Below are positions 52,552-60,648 of a DNA stretch of 64,000 nt, in pieces; position 1 is the first letter of the stretch; each line of letters begins with the position of its first letter. The notes below the pieces were generated by a model. The model was not told the origin of the DNA and did no database searches. It saw only the letters and a program-made list of their open reading frames with translations. The stretch comes from Desemzia sp. RIT 804 (GTDB taxonomy: Bacteria > Bacillota > Bacilli > Lactobacillales > Carnobacteriaceae): contig NZ_JAFEMV010000001.1 in the NCBI RefSeq assembly GCF_016892605.1, positions 558,001 through 622,000 on the forward strand, written 5' to 3'. The position numbers and the translations under genes are program-made.

Positions 52552-52965
52552 CTAATTTTTTTCTTGTCTTTGATTCAATATATCAGCAATTGTCTTACGT
52601 GCAAGTTCATCTTTCAACTTATCTTCTGCATCTGCTACTGCACGTTCAATCAAGCACTCTCTATTCCACTTACCATCATGAGACATCGTACAGTTCAGTA
52701 ATGATTCATATCCTTCTATCGCTTGAATGATATCAAGAAATGTACATTCTTCCGGCGAGCGTAATAAACGATATCCGCCTTTTACTCCAGGAGTTGATGT
52801 AATCAAACCAGATTTTGATAATTTTGTCAGTATTTTTGACAAATAAGTGGGTGATAGTTTTTGACGTTTTGCTAGGTCTTCTACCCTTACTGCTCCATGG
52901 GTAGATTCCATTGCTAAATGAACCATAGAATGTAAAGCATAGTTTGTAGCTTTTGAGTATTTCAT
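52552..52965 (-). CDS. Rrf2-family transcriptional regulator
   Basis: 137 residues. N-terminal winged helix (YSKATNYALHSMVHLAM, LAKRQKLSPTYLSKILTKL), wing GVKGGYRLLR. Two Cys only (LLNCTMS and RECLIE, about residues 92 and 104), fewer than the three of IscR/NsrR, so an iron-sulphur cluster is doubtful and thiol redox sensing is possible. It lies 70 bases upstream of the flavoprotein gene. Confidence 0.88.
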   Translation of the reverse strand: MKYSKATNYALHSMVHLAMESTHGAVRVEDLAKRQKLSPTYLSKILTKLSKSGLITSTPGVKGGYRLLRSPEECTFLDIIQAIEGYESLLNCTMSHDGKWNRECLIERAVADAEDKLKDELARKTIADILNQRQEKN

Positions 52966-53062
52966 ATTGCTCTTCCTTTTAATTACAGAGTCTTTTTGTC
53001 TTTAATTAAATATAAGGTACTTCTGATTTAAAGTCAATACACTTTTTATTAAAAGTAATCAA

Positions 53063-53097
53063 AAAAAATATCAATAACCTTGATTAACCAAGGTTAT
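53063..53097 (-). terminator. Terminator after the 47-residue frame
   Basis: ATAACCTTG (53074-53082) and CAAGGTTAT (53089-53097), followed on the minus strand after six bases by TTTTTTTT. Confidence 0.65.
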
Positions 53098-53237
53098 CGA
53101 TACACAATTCTATAGAACTTAGTGTGTCCAAAAGAAAAAAACTTGTTTATTTCAATCTTACTTTTCATTTTTTTGTTTTTTTTTATGATAACTGTAATAA
53201 TCATAAGAAAACAAAAGATTGATAAACCTACATCCAC
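53094..53237 (-). CDS. 47-residue small membrane peptide
   Basis: Starts with GTG 7 bases after AAGGAG. One N-terminal hydrophobic helix (GLSIFCFLMIITVII), then a Lys-rich stretch KKNKKMKSK. The stop falls at the start of the terminator hairpin, as expected for a real gene. Located 79 bases after the GNAT gene on the same strand. No family recognised. Confidence 0.45.
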   Translation of the reverse strand: MDVGLSIFCFLMIITVIIKKNKKMKSKIEINKFFSFGHTKFYRIVYR

Positions 53238-53315
53238 TAAAAAACTCCTTATCTACTTATACATCATTAAAAATTCGCTTTGTTAATCCATATTAAGTTA
53301 CTCCTCAATTTAGAT

Positions 53316-53873
53316 TTAACTTATTTTTTGACGATCTTGTTTCAATAGAGAATACATATATAAATCATCAAATTTACCATTAGTGAACTCATAACTTCTT
53401 AATAAGCCTTCTCGGATAAAACCTAATTTTTCAACGACTTTTTGAGAAGCTAAATTAGGCGGTTCAATCAAGGCTTCTATCCGTTGGAAATTCATTTGTT
53501 CAAATCCATAGTCAATAATCGCTGCAATTGCTTCAGCAGCTATTCTTTTTTTCCAGTAATCTCTGCTCAATTCAAATCCAATTTCAGTACGAAAATGTTG
53601 AGCAACTGTGTTATGAAAGCCGCAGCTTCCTATAACCACTCCAGAATCTTTTAAAGTGATCCCCCATCTAATCCCTGTTTTGTTCTCTTTAATAGATTGA
53701 TACCAGGCAATTTCATCTAAAGCATCTTGTATTGAACTGAAAGGAGCGAGTCCATAATATTGCATGACTTCTTCATCAGACAAATATGTGAAAATACTAC
53801 TTGCATCATCATTGGTAATTTTTCGTAAAATCAACCTTTGTGTCTCAAGTACAGGAAAAGCACTATTATCCAT
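53316..53873 (-). CDS. GNAT acetyltransferase, RimJ/RimL type
   Basis: 185 residues. Typical opening LETQRLILRKITNDDASSIF, acetyl-CoA loop region IGFELSRDYWKKRIAAEAI, and ASQKVVEKLGFIREGLLR. The family acetylates protein N termini or small amines; the acceptor here is unknown. AGGGTG precedes the ATG. Monocistronic or followed by the 47-residue gene. Confidence 0.85.
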   Translation of the reverse strand: MDNSAFPVLETQRLILRKITNDDASSIFTYLSDEEVMQYYGLAPFSSIQDALDEIAWYQSIKENKTGIRWGITLKDSGVVIGSCGFHNTVAQHFRTEIGFELSRDYWKKRIAAEAIAAIIDYGFEQMNFQRIEALIEPPNLASQKVVEKLGFIREGLLRSYEFTNGKFDDLYMYSLLKQDRQKIS

Positions 53874-53912
53874 AACTGTATCACCCTATTTATAAAATTT
53901 ATATGTCGTTTA

Positions 53913-54248
53913 TTAATAGTCGAACTGTCTCAAATACAGAATGATTCTTTTTTCTTCATCTAGTTTTACATTGTACTGCCTTATAGCATCTTCTAGTTTT
54001 TTCTTTGTTTTGGGTTCATCGCTGAACACATTCAACACTTTATAAACTAATTCTGAAAATACATAGACCAGTCCTGAAGAACCTAGTTCAACTCCCAGTA
54101 ATTCCTCATCAGATAACTTAGTCCCTACTAATTTTTTCACTTCATGATTGTATTCACCTTGAATCAATATGTATTCCTCTTTACGTTGAAATCCTTCTAG
54201 TAAATCTTCTTCATTCCATACTTCAAAATACGTTACTTCTTTTGTCAA
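53913..54248 (-). CDS. Hypothetical protein
   Basis: 111 residues, soluble, acidic. Starts with TTG 6 bases after GGGGGG. The sequence (TYFEVWNEEDLLEGFQRKEE, then EYNHEVKKLVGTKLSDEELLG) looks helical and ends with IILYLRQFDY. No family recognised. The next gene downstream begins 40 bases later on the same strand. Confidence 0.6.
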   Translation of the reverse strand: MTKEVTYFEVWNEEDLLEGFQRKEEYILIQGEYNHEVKKLVGTKLSDEELLGVELGSSGLVYVFSELVYKVLNVFSDEPKTKKKLEDAIRQYNVKLDEEKRIILYLRQFDY

Positions 54249-54308
54249 ATTAATCCCCCCATATAAGTATTGAACTGCTGAAAATAAATTAAGCGCCTCT
54301 AGTCAGTC

Positions 54309-54704
54309 TTATTTTTTGTGAAATATAGAGTATACGAGTATCCCACCATAAAACCCTGCATATTTAGGGAAATCTTGTAATAGATAAGTTATCCTAGGAA
54401 CATGTTCTATAAGAACGGTTGAAAATAGCTGAGAGACAGACAATGCCAAATAGACTGCAAAACAAACGATAGCAATCAAACGAAAATTCATTTCCTTCAT
54501 AAACTTTGTTGAATATAAAGCCATAGATACCAATAGCATGATCATGAAAGTCGGCAGCAATATATAAAGCACCTGAGCCCAGGTTTCTGAAACAAACTCA
54601 CCTCGTAAAAAAGCTTGATCTGTTGCATTTAAAAAATATCGGTAGCCGATCATCAAAATCGCTGGAACAAAAATAAATAAACCATAAAAAGTCGTTTTTT
54701 TCAT
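54309..54704 (-). CDS. Membrane protein, unknown
   Basis: 131 residues, four hydrophobic segments (about 5-22, 45-65, 76-100, 112-128). The ATG at 54704 follows GAGGA; longer starts (to 54743) precede this SD. No family recognised. Confidence 0.65.
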   Translation of the reverse strand: MKKTTFYGLFIFVPAILMIGYRYFLNATDQAFLRGEFVSETWAQVLYILLPTFMIMLLVSMALYSTKFMKEMNFRLIAIVCFAVYLALSVSQLFSTVLIEHVPRITYLLQDFPKYAGFYGGILVYSIFHKK

Positions 54705-54774
54705 AGACATCCTCATTCTTATATTAATAGTTTTATTTCTCACATAATTCCCTTTAAAAATTAATCTTCCTTTA

Positions 54775-54939
54775 TCACAATGTCTCAGTTAAGCCTTCTC
54801 CACCCTCTTGACTACCCCCGGGCAGATCATAACGATTCTGATAAGGCCCAGCATTTTTTTCAATACAGAGCAGTTTCCCTTCGTTCAAGTTAACTCCATA
54901 AATTCCAAAATGTTGATGATAATTTTCTTCGTGGTCCAC
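54775..54939 (-). pseudogene. Truncated NUDIX hydrolase
   Basis: 54 codons from a GTG start with AAGGAAGG 7 bases upstream. The reading matches the first third of a NUDIX protein: HFGIYGVNLNEGKLLCIEKN, then GPYQNRYDLPGG and the opening of the Nudix box (SQEGGEGLTETL) before TGA. The rest of the box, including the REx2EE catalytic residues, is missing, and no continuation is found in another frame nearby. It can have no hydrolase activity. Confidence 0.75.
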
Positions 54940-55077
54940 TTAATCGCCTTCCTTCTTTGCAATTATATTAGAATTACATAAGTTTATTTTAATTATACTA
55001 TAGAATAAAAATGCTTGTTGTTATTTTTTAATTAAAAAGACCATAGTCTTGTTTACAAAACGATGATCGATGATCTT
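54940..55077. other. Short intergenic gap
   Basis: AT-rich, no feature recognised between the truncated NUDIX and the SF0329 pseudogene. Confidence 0.4.
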
Positions 55078-55602
55078 TTATGTAATTTCCTCTGCTGCGC
55101 AGCGCAAATAATAAAAATAATGGACGATATCCTTTTCTTGCTTAACAGATTCGCTCATTTTCTTTAAAGTTCTCTTTCCCACTCGCCTATCGATTATAGA
55201 AAGGATTTTTATCAGTATGTTATCTGAAGTTAATGCTTTTTCTATTGGTAAATTCAAATATTCTTCAACGACATCAAAAAAATCATATTGGGCAAAAATA
55301 CCATTAGCCATAATCATTTCATGAGCTTGTGTTTGAATATCAACATTTTATTGTCCATTATAGACATCATAATTAATATTTTGCTGGGCCATTATTTCTT
55401 GTTCTTTATTATATAGTGCATTGTTTGCTCTCAGAGTGCACATATTGAATACTTCTTTTTTATCGACAGTAATAAAAGCTCTCCCCGTTTCATCTTGAGC
55501 CCATCGATAATTGGTTACCGTAAACTGGACTCTGTCTTTTAAAGAATCACAAATGAAACCTTCTATTTTCTTTTTTACTTTGCTCCACTTTTTATCCGGC
55601 AA
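55078..55602 (-). pseudogene. SF0329-family protein interrupted by an in-frame stop
   Basis: Two same-frame pieces make one SF0329-type protein: KKWSKVKKKIEGFICDSLK, VQFTVTNYRWAQDETGRAF, VDKKEVFNMCT in the first, and GIFAQYDFFDVVEEYLNLPI, SIIDRRVGKRTLKKM, YFYYLRCAAEEI in the second. They are separated by a single TAA (55348-55350); the ten codons after it are open and lead straight into the second piece. The start is the TTG at 55602 with GGAGG 8 bases upstream (ATG at 55617 is possible). One nonsense mutation explains everything. Confidence 0.8.
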
Positions 55603-55606
55603 TGCT

Positions 55607-56041
55607 TTATCCTCCATAATTTAAATCTTTTATACTATTGACAAATTTTCTTTTTGTTTCTTCTAAATTAGACTTATCTTCAATATAATTTGTATTACCT
55701 TCTAAATAAAAGTCTGCGAAATTCTGACCTTTATATCGTGGAATGAGATGCATGTGAAAATGAGTTAATTCATTAAAATAACAACCATTTTGGCATACAG
55801 TGATCCCGTTAGGCACGTACAATTTTTTTATTGATTTAGATATAATTGCTGCTGCTTTAGTTAAAGATTTTGCCGTATTCTCATCCAGTTCATCAAAATA
55901 TCGTACATGTTCCTTAGGTAAAATCAACACATGTCCTTCATTATATGGAGCATGATCCAAAATACAGCAAACAAATTCATCTTCAAATACCACATATACA
56001 GTTTCGTTCTTATTTGCTAAATCACAACCTAAACATTCCAA
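55607..56041 (-). CDS. HIT-family protein
   Basis: 144 residues. The histidine triad is intact (HFHMHLIPR: His94, His96, His98), with a zinc-type CLGC at residues 3-6 and the substrate motif LDHAPYNEGHVLILPKEHV. HIT proteins hydrolyse nucleotide-phosphoramidate or dinucleotide bonds; the exact substrate is unknown. It ends a few bases before the SF0329 pseudogene and appears functional in a patch of decayed genes. Confidence 0.9.
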   Translation of the reverse strand: MECLGCDLANKNETVYVVFEDEFVCCILDHAPYNEGHVLILPKEHVRYFDELDENTAKSLTKAAAIISKSIKKLYVPNGITVCQNGCYFNELTHFHMHLIPRYKGQNFADFYLEGNTNYIEDKSNLEETKRKFVNSIKDLNYGG

Positions 56042-56152
56042 ATGTAATACCTCACTTTTTTTAATATGATCAGTATTGCTAATTATTCATAAATTCAAAT
56101 TATTGTAATCCCTACAATGCTTTCTCAGTAGTTCATTTTATTGAAATTTATT

Positions 56153-56699
56153 TTATTCTATTTCTCTGATAGTTTGAATGATAATTTCAGTAATTTTAGA
56201 AATCGGTAACGTTCCATCAACAATCAAGTCAGAATTAGGTTTAATTGTTCTTAACATATTTAGGTATCCAAGTCTTGCTATCTCCTGATAGTGATCTAAA
56301 TCTGATATTATTTCTTCAACTGTACTATTCTTAAAATCTCTTTTTATTTTTCGAAGTAATGCAATATCTAAAGGTGTGTCAATATAAACTGTCAAATCAA
56401 TATATTTACTAGTTTTGATATGTAAATAAGCAAAGGGGAAATTTAAAATAATATAGTTTAATGGTTTCTCCAGCAATGCTTCTAAATCATTAATAAATGG
56501 ATTCAAATCCCATATATTAGGATTTGAATCCATTTTTTATCCATTCTATGTAATCTATCGGACCTTTAAAGTCATAATTATCAAAGAATAGAGACTTAGA
56601 GGAATCTAAATTTTTTTCTAGATTAGTTGTTAACGTAGTCTTTCCGCCACCTGAGATTGAAGCTACAGTAATAACGATAGGCTTCTTTCTTCTGTTCAA
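56153..56699 (-). pseudogene. Frameshifted P-loop nucleoside/nucleotide kinase
   Basis: The first frame (56699-56517, TTG start) has Walker A SISGGGKTTLTTNL and the conserved FDNYDFKGPIDYIEWIKNG. The second (56533-56153) continues in a different frame with NIWDLNPFINDLEALL, YIILNFPFAYLH, YIDLTVYIDTPLDIALLRK and the arginine-rich lid region. Together they make a uridine-kinase-like protein of about 180 residues. The frames meet at an A6 run (ATAAAAAATGG); a +1 shift is needed, so a one-base insertion is the simplest cause. Confidence 0.75.
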
Positions 56700-56780
56700 G
56701 AGTTCTCACCTGATTTCATTTAGTTCCTTATCGTTTTTTCCTTAATAATTAAATTTATTCAATATTTCATTTTGTTGTAG

Positions 56781-56975
56781 TTAGGCCTTTTCTTTCGTAT
56801 TTCGCTTACGTATTAAACCAATAAGAAAAATTACTGATAGAGTTAAGAAGACAAAACTCAAATATTTAGTGCTAGGCGGACTAGTAAAATAAGTTAAAAT
56901 AGAATAAAGAAAACTCCAGATGACTGTGCTGAGTTTGGTCATATGATTCCAAAGTTGCTTTAGCAGCTTTTTCAT
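56781..56975 (-). CDS. Small membrane protein, unknown
   Basis: 64 residues with a basic N terminus, two hydrophobic segments (about 14-32 and 38-55) and a basic C terminus (IRKRNTKEKA). GGAG lies 8 bases before the ATG. No family recognised. Confidence 0.6.
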   Translation of the reverse strand: MKKLLKQLWNHMTKLSTVIWSFLYSILTYFTSPPSTKYLSFVFLTLSVIFLIGLIRKRNTKEKA

Positions 56976-57115
56976 TGTCGGGTCTCCAATCTACTGGCTT
57001 TTTAAATTTTTGTGATAATAGATTTTAAAATTAATATAATTATAACGCTTACATATCCATTATAACCTAGGCCAATTAAGAAATAAAATAAATTACGCTT
57101 ACAGGAGGTCCTACT

Positions 57116-57205
57116 ATGTTGGTAATGGAACTGATTTTGGAAATTATTACTCTGCTCAGCGAGTCTTGGATCTGGTCAAAGATGGACCATAGTTTGAAAG
57201 AGTAA
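57116..57205 (+). CDS. 29-residue hydrophobic peptide
   Basis: ATG follows AGGAGG by 7 bases. The peptide opens MLVMELILEIITLL and ends SKMDHSLKE; the first half would form one amphipathic or membrane helix. It lies alone in about 480 bases without other plausible genes, on the strand opposite to its neighbours. A membrane-acting peptide or type I toxin is possible, but no antitoxin RNA is visible. Confidence 0.4.
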   Translation: MLVMELILEIITLLSESWIWSKMDHSLKE

Positions 57206-57410
57206 GTCAACGAAGATAAGATGTTTAAAACTTTGGGTGTATAATTAAGTAGAGTAAATAACTTGCGGAAGTGGAAATTGATGACTAAATGAATGAAAAA
57301 ACACAAAGAGTTCTTAGAATTTTAATTTGGTTAGGAATTATTTATTGGGAATAAACATTTTTCTTATGTTGTTTACTTCCGTTTCACCGTTCTTACCTGC
57401 GTTTTAAAAA
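57206..57410. other. Intergenic, weak small frames only
   Basis: A 21-codon plus-strand frame at 57289-57354 (hydrophobic, RVLRILIWLGIIYWE) has no convincing SD. Nothing else recognised. Confidence 0.3.
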
Positions 57411-57411
57411 G

Positions 57412-57451
57412 AAATCGCCTAAAGTGCTTTCTACTTTAGGCGATTTTTTAC
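57412..57451 (-). terminator. Terminator of the Xre/membrane pair
   Basis: AATCGCCTAAAGT and ACTTTAGGCGATTTTTT arms. The A run to the left gives the minus-strand tail. Confidence 0.75.
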
Positions 57452-57460
57452 TATTCTATT

Positions 57461-57907
57461 TTAGAATTCATTTTTTCTTTCTCTTCTTTTATCCACTGCA
57501 TTTCGTACAAAATATGTGATGGGAATAGCTAACCATATCAGCCCACCAAATGTATAGATGAAATCAGAGCTCACTTTACCTTCCACAAGTGTATTACTAA
57601 AATCTAAAGCCCTTACTTGAAAAGAGGAATGCAGATTAATGATTCCTGTTACTAAAAATAACCATATGTAACCTTTAACATTGTCATTTTTTCTAAAATA
57701 TGCGTTGTGATAAACACTTAGAATAACAAAAAACAGCATTACTAAAAATAGTATAAATAACATCTCAACCTCTTTTGTTTCACCCCATTGAGCGTCAAAT
57801 ATTATACCTAGTAAAGTATTTAAGACAAGTAATCCCACTAATAAATTAAACGAATAATATCCATATTTATACCTCATCAACTTTTGATATTCATCATATT
57901 TTTTCAT
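57461..57907 (-). CDS. Membrane protein paired with an Xre regulator
   Basis: 148 residues, four hydrophobic segments, basic C terminus (RNAVDKRRERKNEF). The ATG at 57907 follows GGGAGGAATAGAG; a longer frame starting at 57922 lies within the regulator gene. It begins 3 bases after the Xre gene ends. The pair resembles the small Xre plus multi-pass membrane protein modules common in Firmicutes, with unknown function. Confidence 0.75.
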   Translation of the reverse strand: MKKYDEYQKLMRYKYGYYSFNLLVGLLVLNTLLGIIFDAQWGETKEVEMLFILFLVMLFFVILSVYHNAYFRKNDNVKGYIWLFLVTGIINLHSSFQVRALDFSNTLVEGKVSSDFIYTFGGLIWLAIPITYFVRNAVDKRRERKNEF

Positions 57908-57909
57908 CT

Positions 57910-58107
57910 CTATTCCTCCCAAAATAAGTCATTTAATGTTACTCCAAGTACTTTACAAATCTTAATACAAAGATTTATTGTAGGGTTATAGTCTCCTCTT
58001 TCAATAGCACTGATCGTTTGCCTAGTTACGTCAACAGCATCCGCTAACTGCTGTTGTGACAAATCCATTTGCGTACGCGCTACCTTTAATCGAATATTTT
58101 TCGCCAT
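57910..58107 (-). CDS. Xre-family HTH regulator (minimal)
   Basis: 65 residues, a single helix-turn-helix: LRLKVARTQMDLSQQQLADAV-type opening (here IRLKVARTQMDLSQQQ), then VTRQTISAIERGDYNPTI and the family ending LNDLFWEE. It likely represses its own two-gene operon. Clearly related to the regulator at 62058-62276. Confidence 0.9.
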   Translation of the reverse strand: MAKNIRLKVARTQMDLSQQQLADAVDVTRQTISAIERGDYNPTINLCIKICKVLGVTLNDLFWEE

Positions 58108-58339
58108 ATTCTTACTCCTCTTAATGACAACTATATTTTACATTTAGTTAATTATAACATACGAAAACATTGGAGTATACAATCTAAATTTATTCACTCC
58201 TATTTAAATTACGTTGTTCAATTCCCAATTTTACAGTCACTTTCTGCCCAACTATGTTATATTAAATATACACTTTCATTGTTTTATAAAAATTACTTCA
58301 ATTAGTTAGTTTATCAATTTAGGTAGGGAGCCACAAAAC

Positions 58340-58600
58340 ATGAAACACTCAAAACTTAGCCGTATCAAAGAAGGATCTCTTTATGCGCTCTTATTTATGG
58401 GCTTTAATGTTCTAAAAAATTTGATTTTTGACCACAAAAATGCAGTTAGCCTTTTCCAAGAAATGAGTCAAGATACAGCAGTTGGGATACCACTCTTCAT
58501 TATTACCTTAATCAGCTCTTGGTTTTTCTTAAGTCTAATCATTGGAATAGGTCTAATTGTATATGATTTTTTTAAAAAGAAATCGGCACAAGAATCATAA
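58340..58600 (+). CDS. Small membrane protein, unknown
   Basis: 86 residues with two hydrophobic segments (about 12-30 and 48-78), and a basic C-terminal tail (FFKKKSAQES). AGGGAG lies 9 bases before the ATG. Single gene followed by a strong hairpin. No family recognised. Confidence 0.6.
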   Translation: MKHSKLSRIKEGSLYALLFMGFNVLKNLIFDHKNAVSLFQEMSQDTAVGIPLFIITLISSWFFLSLIIGIGLIVYDFFKKKSAQES

Positions 58601-58647
58601 AAAATAAAAAAGCACCTTTTAGCCTCATACTTCCAGATAAGCAATCT

Positions 58648-58685
58648 AAATAGCTCCGCCACAATAAAAGTGGCGGAGCTATTTG
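58648..58685. terminator. Bidirectional terminator
   Basis: AAATAGCTCCGCCAC and GTGGCGGAGCTATTT are exact complements around a 7-base loop between convergent small genes. Confidence 0.85.
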
Positions 58686-58733
58686 AATTATTCTAAATTA
58701 TTTCTATCAAACCTTTAAATAATAACTAAAAAA

Positions 58734-58934
58734 TTAATTTTCTTCTTTCGTTCTTCTACGGACTCTAAAAAGTTCAATCAAAGTAAGTGCTATAGCGGTA
58801 TATAATCCTCCGCCAATAAAATTTTTATTTACTATATATTCTATTGAAATACCAATAAAACTAGTCAATACCATTAATAGTATGACATGGGCATAAGGTT
58901 GTTTTTTGGAAAATTCTTTATAATTATTAAGCAT
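58734..58934 (-). CDS. Small membrane protein, unknown
   Basis: 66 residues, two hydrophobic segments (about 13-30 and 38-55), basic C terminus (FRVRRRTKEEN). GAGGAG lies just before the ATG. No family recognised. Confidence 0.6.
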   Translation of the reverse strand: MLNNYKEFSKKQPYAHVILLMVLTSFIGISIEYIVNKNFIGGGLYTAIALTLIELFRVRRRTKEEN

Positions 58935-59130
58935 AATCTCCTCTTAATATACACAATTAATTTTGTATTTGGGTGCAACCACTTTTCCAGCTACAAGTAT
59001 TTAAGTACACCGCATAAAGATGCTACGATTCATTCTGATAAAAGCGTTCAATAAATATGCAACCTCGCTTTTTAAAAGCTACTGAACCGCGAAATATCTT
59101 GGACACGGACTAATGCAGGAGTTTAAATTA

Positions 59131-60606
59131 TTATTTTGAATCGTCTGTGATAATTGGTTCTTCAGCTACAATGGTTGTTTGACTTAATGTGTCGTTTAGA
59201 TTGTTGATTTGACGACCCACATTCTTTGTTCCAGCAAATGAGCTGATCAAATTGTTGATATCTAAGCCTGTTGCGTCTTTAAAGGCTTCTTGAGAAGCAG
59301 CCAATGTGTTTAAGGCTATTTTGGTAATAGCTGATGCACCATTTCCGTTTCCGCTGTCTACCACTGTGATCTTGTCAATGTTGCTCATTGGTTCAGCAGC
59401 AGCGCGAACAATTGCAGGATAAGCTTCAATCAGTAAGGTTGCAATGGCTTCATCACCATATTGTTTCAGGGCTTCGGCCCATGCTGTCTTGCTATCAGCT
59501 TCAGCTTTACCGATTAAACGAATACTTTCGGCTTGAGCCATACCGTTTAATTCTATTTCTTTGGCTCTCGCTTCAGATTCAGCGATGGCTCTGTTTTTGT
59601 CGGCTTCCGCACGTTGCTCAACAGAGTAACGTTCAGCATCAGCTTTCTTACGGACAGTTGCATCGTATTCGCGTTCTTGTTTAATGGTTTCTTTTTCTTG
59701 CAATTCGATTTGTTTTTCACGTTCAATAATTTGAGCATTACCTTCTTCGATGATAACTTGTTTCTTTAATTCGGCTTTCTTTAAGTCATATGCACTTTCA
59801 GCTTCGGCTTTAGCGATATTTTGTTCTCTTCCATACTCAGATATGCGCAGACTTTTTACTTTTTCAGCTTGTGCAATCTCTGTTTGGCGTTGCAATTCAG
59901 CTTCCTGAGACAATTGTTCAGCTAATGCACGTTGAATACGCGTTTCTTTATCAGCATTTGCTGTTTTGATATCTGCATCTCGTTTAACTTCGGCAATACG
60001 TCCTTGACCTAATGAGTCTAGGTAACCGTTTTTGTCCGTTACTTCTTTTACCGTAAATGATAAGATAACTAATCCCATTTTAGCTAAATCGCCAGAGGCT
60101 TCATCTTGGACATTTTGGTTGAATTTATCACGGTTTTGATAAATATCTTCCACAGTCATGCGTCCTAAAATCGAGCGTAAATGTCCTTCTAAGACTTCTC
60201 TTGCTTCGCTTTCTAATTGCACGGTTGATTTACCCAGATATTGTTCCGCAGCAGTTGCAATATCTTCTGATGTGGATCCGATTTTAATAATAACGGTTCC
60301 GTCAACTGCCACTGGAACACCTTCTTCGGTATACACTTCGGGTGTACGAACGTCTAATTTAGACGACAGTAATGACAACTTATGAACGGATTGAATAATC
60401 GGCCAGACGAATGTTCCGCCTCCACTAACGATTTTCATTTTATTGCCCGTATTTGGGTCAACATACACGTTCTTGCTGCCTAATGCCGTACCACTGATAA
60501 TTAAGGCTTCCGCTGGAGAAGCTGTACGGTAACGACTGACCAATGCTACTAATAAAACGACTGCGATGACGACTGCGCCAACGGTTACAAATAATGTTGA
60601 ATCCAT
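59131..60606 (-). CDS. Flotillin-family protein (FloT-like)
   Basis: 491 residues. N-terminal membrane-inserting hydrophobic segment (about 4-24), SPFH/band 7 domain (about 30-195), then a long Ala/Glu/Lys-rich coiled coil (about 200-370) with repeated AEA/EAE patterns, and a short C-terminal tail. Flotillins scaffold ordered membrane microdomains. The upstream NfeD-like gene (42-base gap) makes the yuaF-floT arrangement known from Bacillus. Confidence 0.92.
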   Translation of the reverse strand: MDSTLFVTVGAVVIAVVLLVALVSRYRTASPAEALIISGTALGSKNVYVDPNTGNKMKIVSGGGTFVWPIIQSVHKLSLLSSKLDVRTPEVYTEEGVPVAVDGTVIIKIGSTSEDIATAAEQYLGKSTVQLESEAREVLEGHLRSILGRMTVEDIYQNRDKFNQNVQDEASGDLAKMGLVILSFTVKEVTDKNGYLDSLGQGRIAEVKRDADIKTANADKETRIQRALAEQLSQEAELQRQTEIAQAEKVKSLRISEYGREQNIAKAEAESAYDLKKAELKKQVIIEEGNAQIIEREKQIELQEKETIKQEREYDATVRKKADAERYSVEQRAEADKNRAIAESEARAKEIELNGMAQAESIRLIGKAEADSKTAWAEALKQYGDEAIATLLIEAYPAIVRAAAEPMSNIDKITVVDSGNGNGASAITKIALNTLAASQEAFKDATGLDINNLISSFAGTKNVGRQINNLNDTLSQTTIVAEEPIITDDSK

Positions 60607-60648
60607 GTGTAAATTCCTACTTTCTCGTATCTGTTTTTGATAGTGAGG

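Noticed and set aside
57076-57306. 76-residue minus-strand frame
   Set aside because: No SD, unusual composition, and it is antisense to the better supported 29-residue plus-strand peptide.
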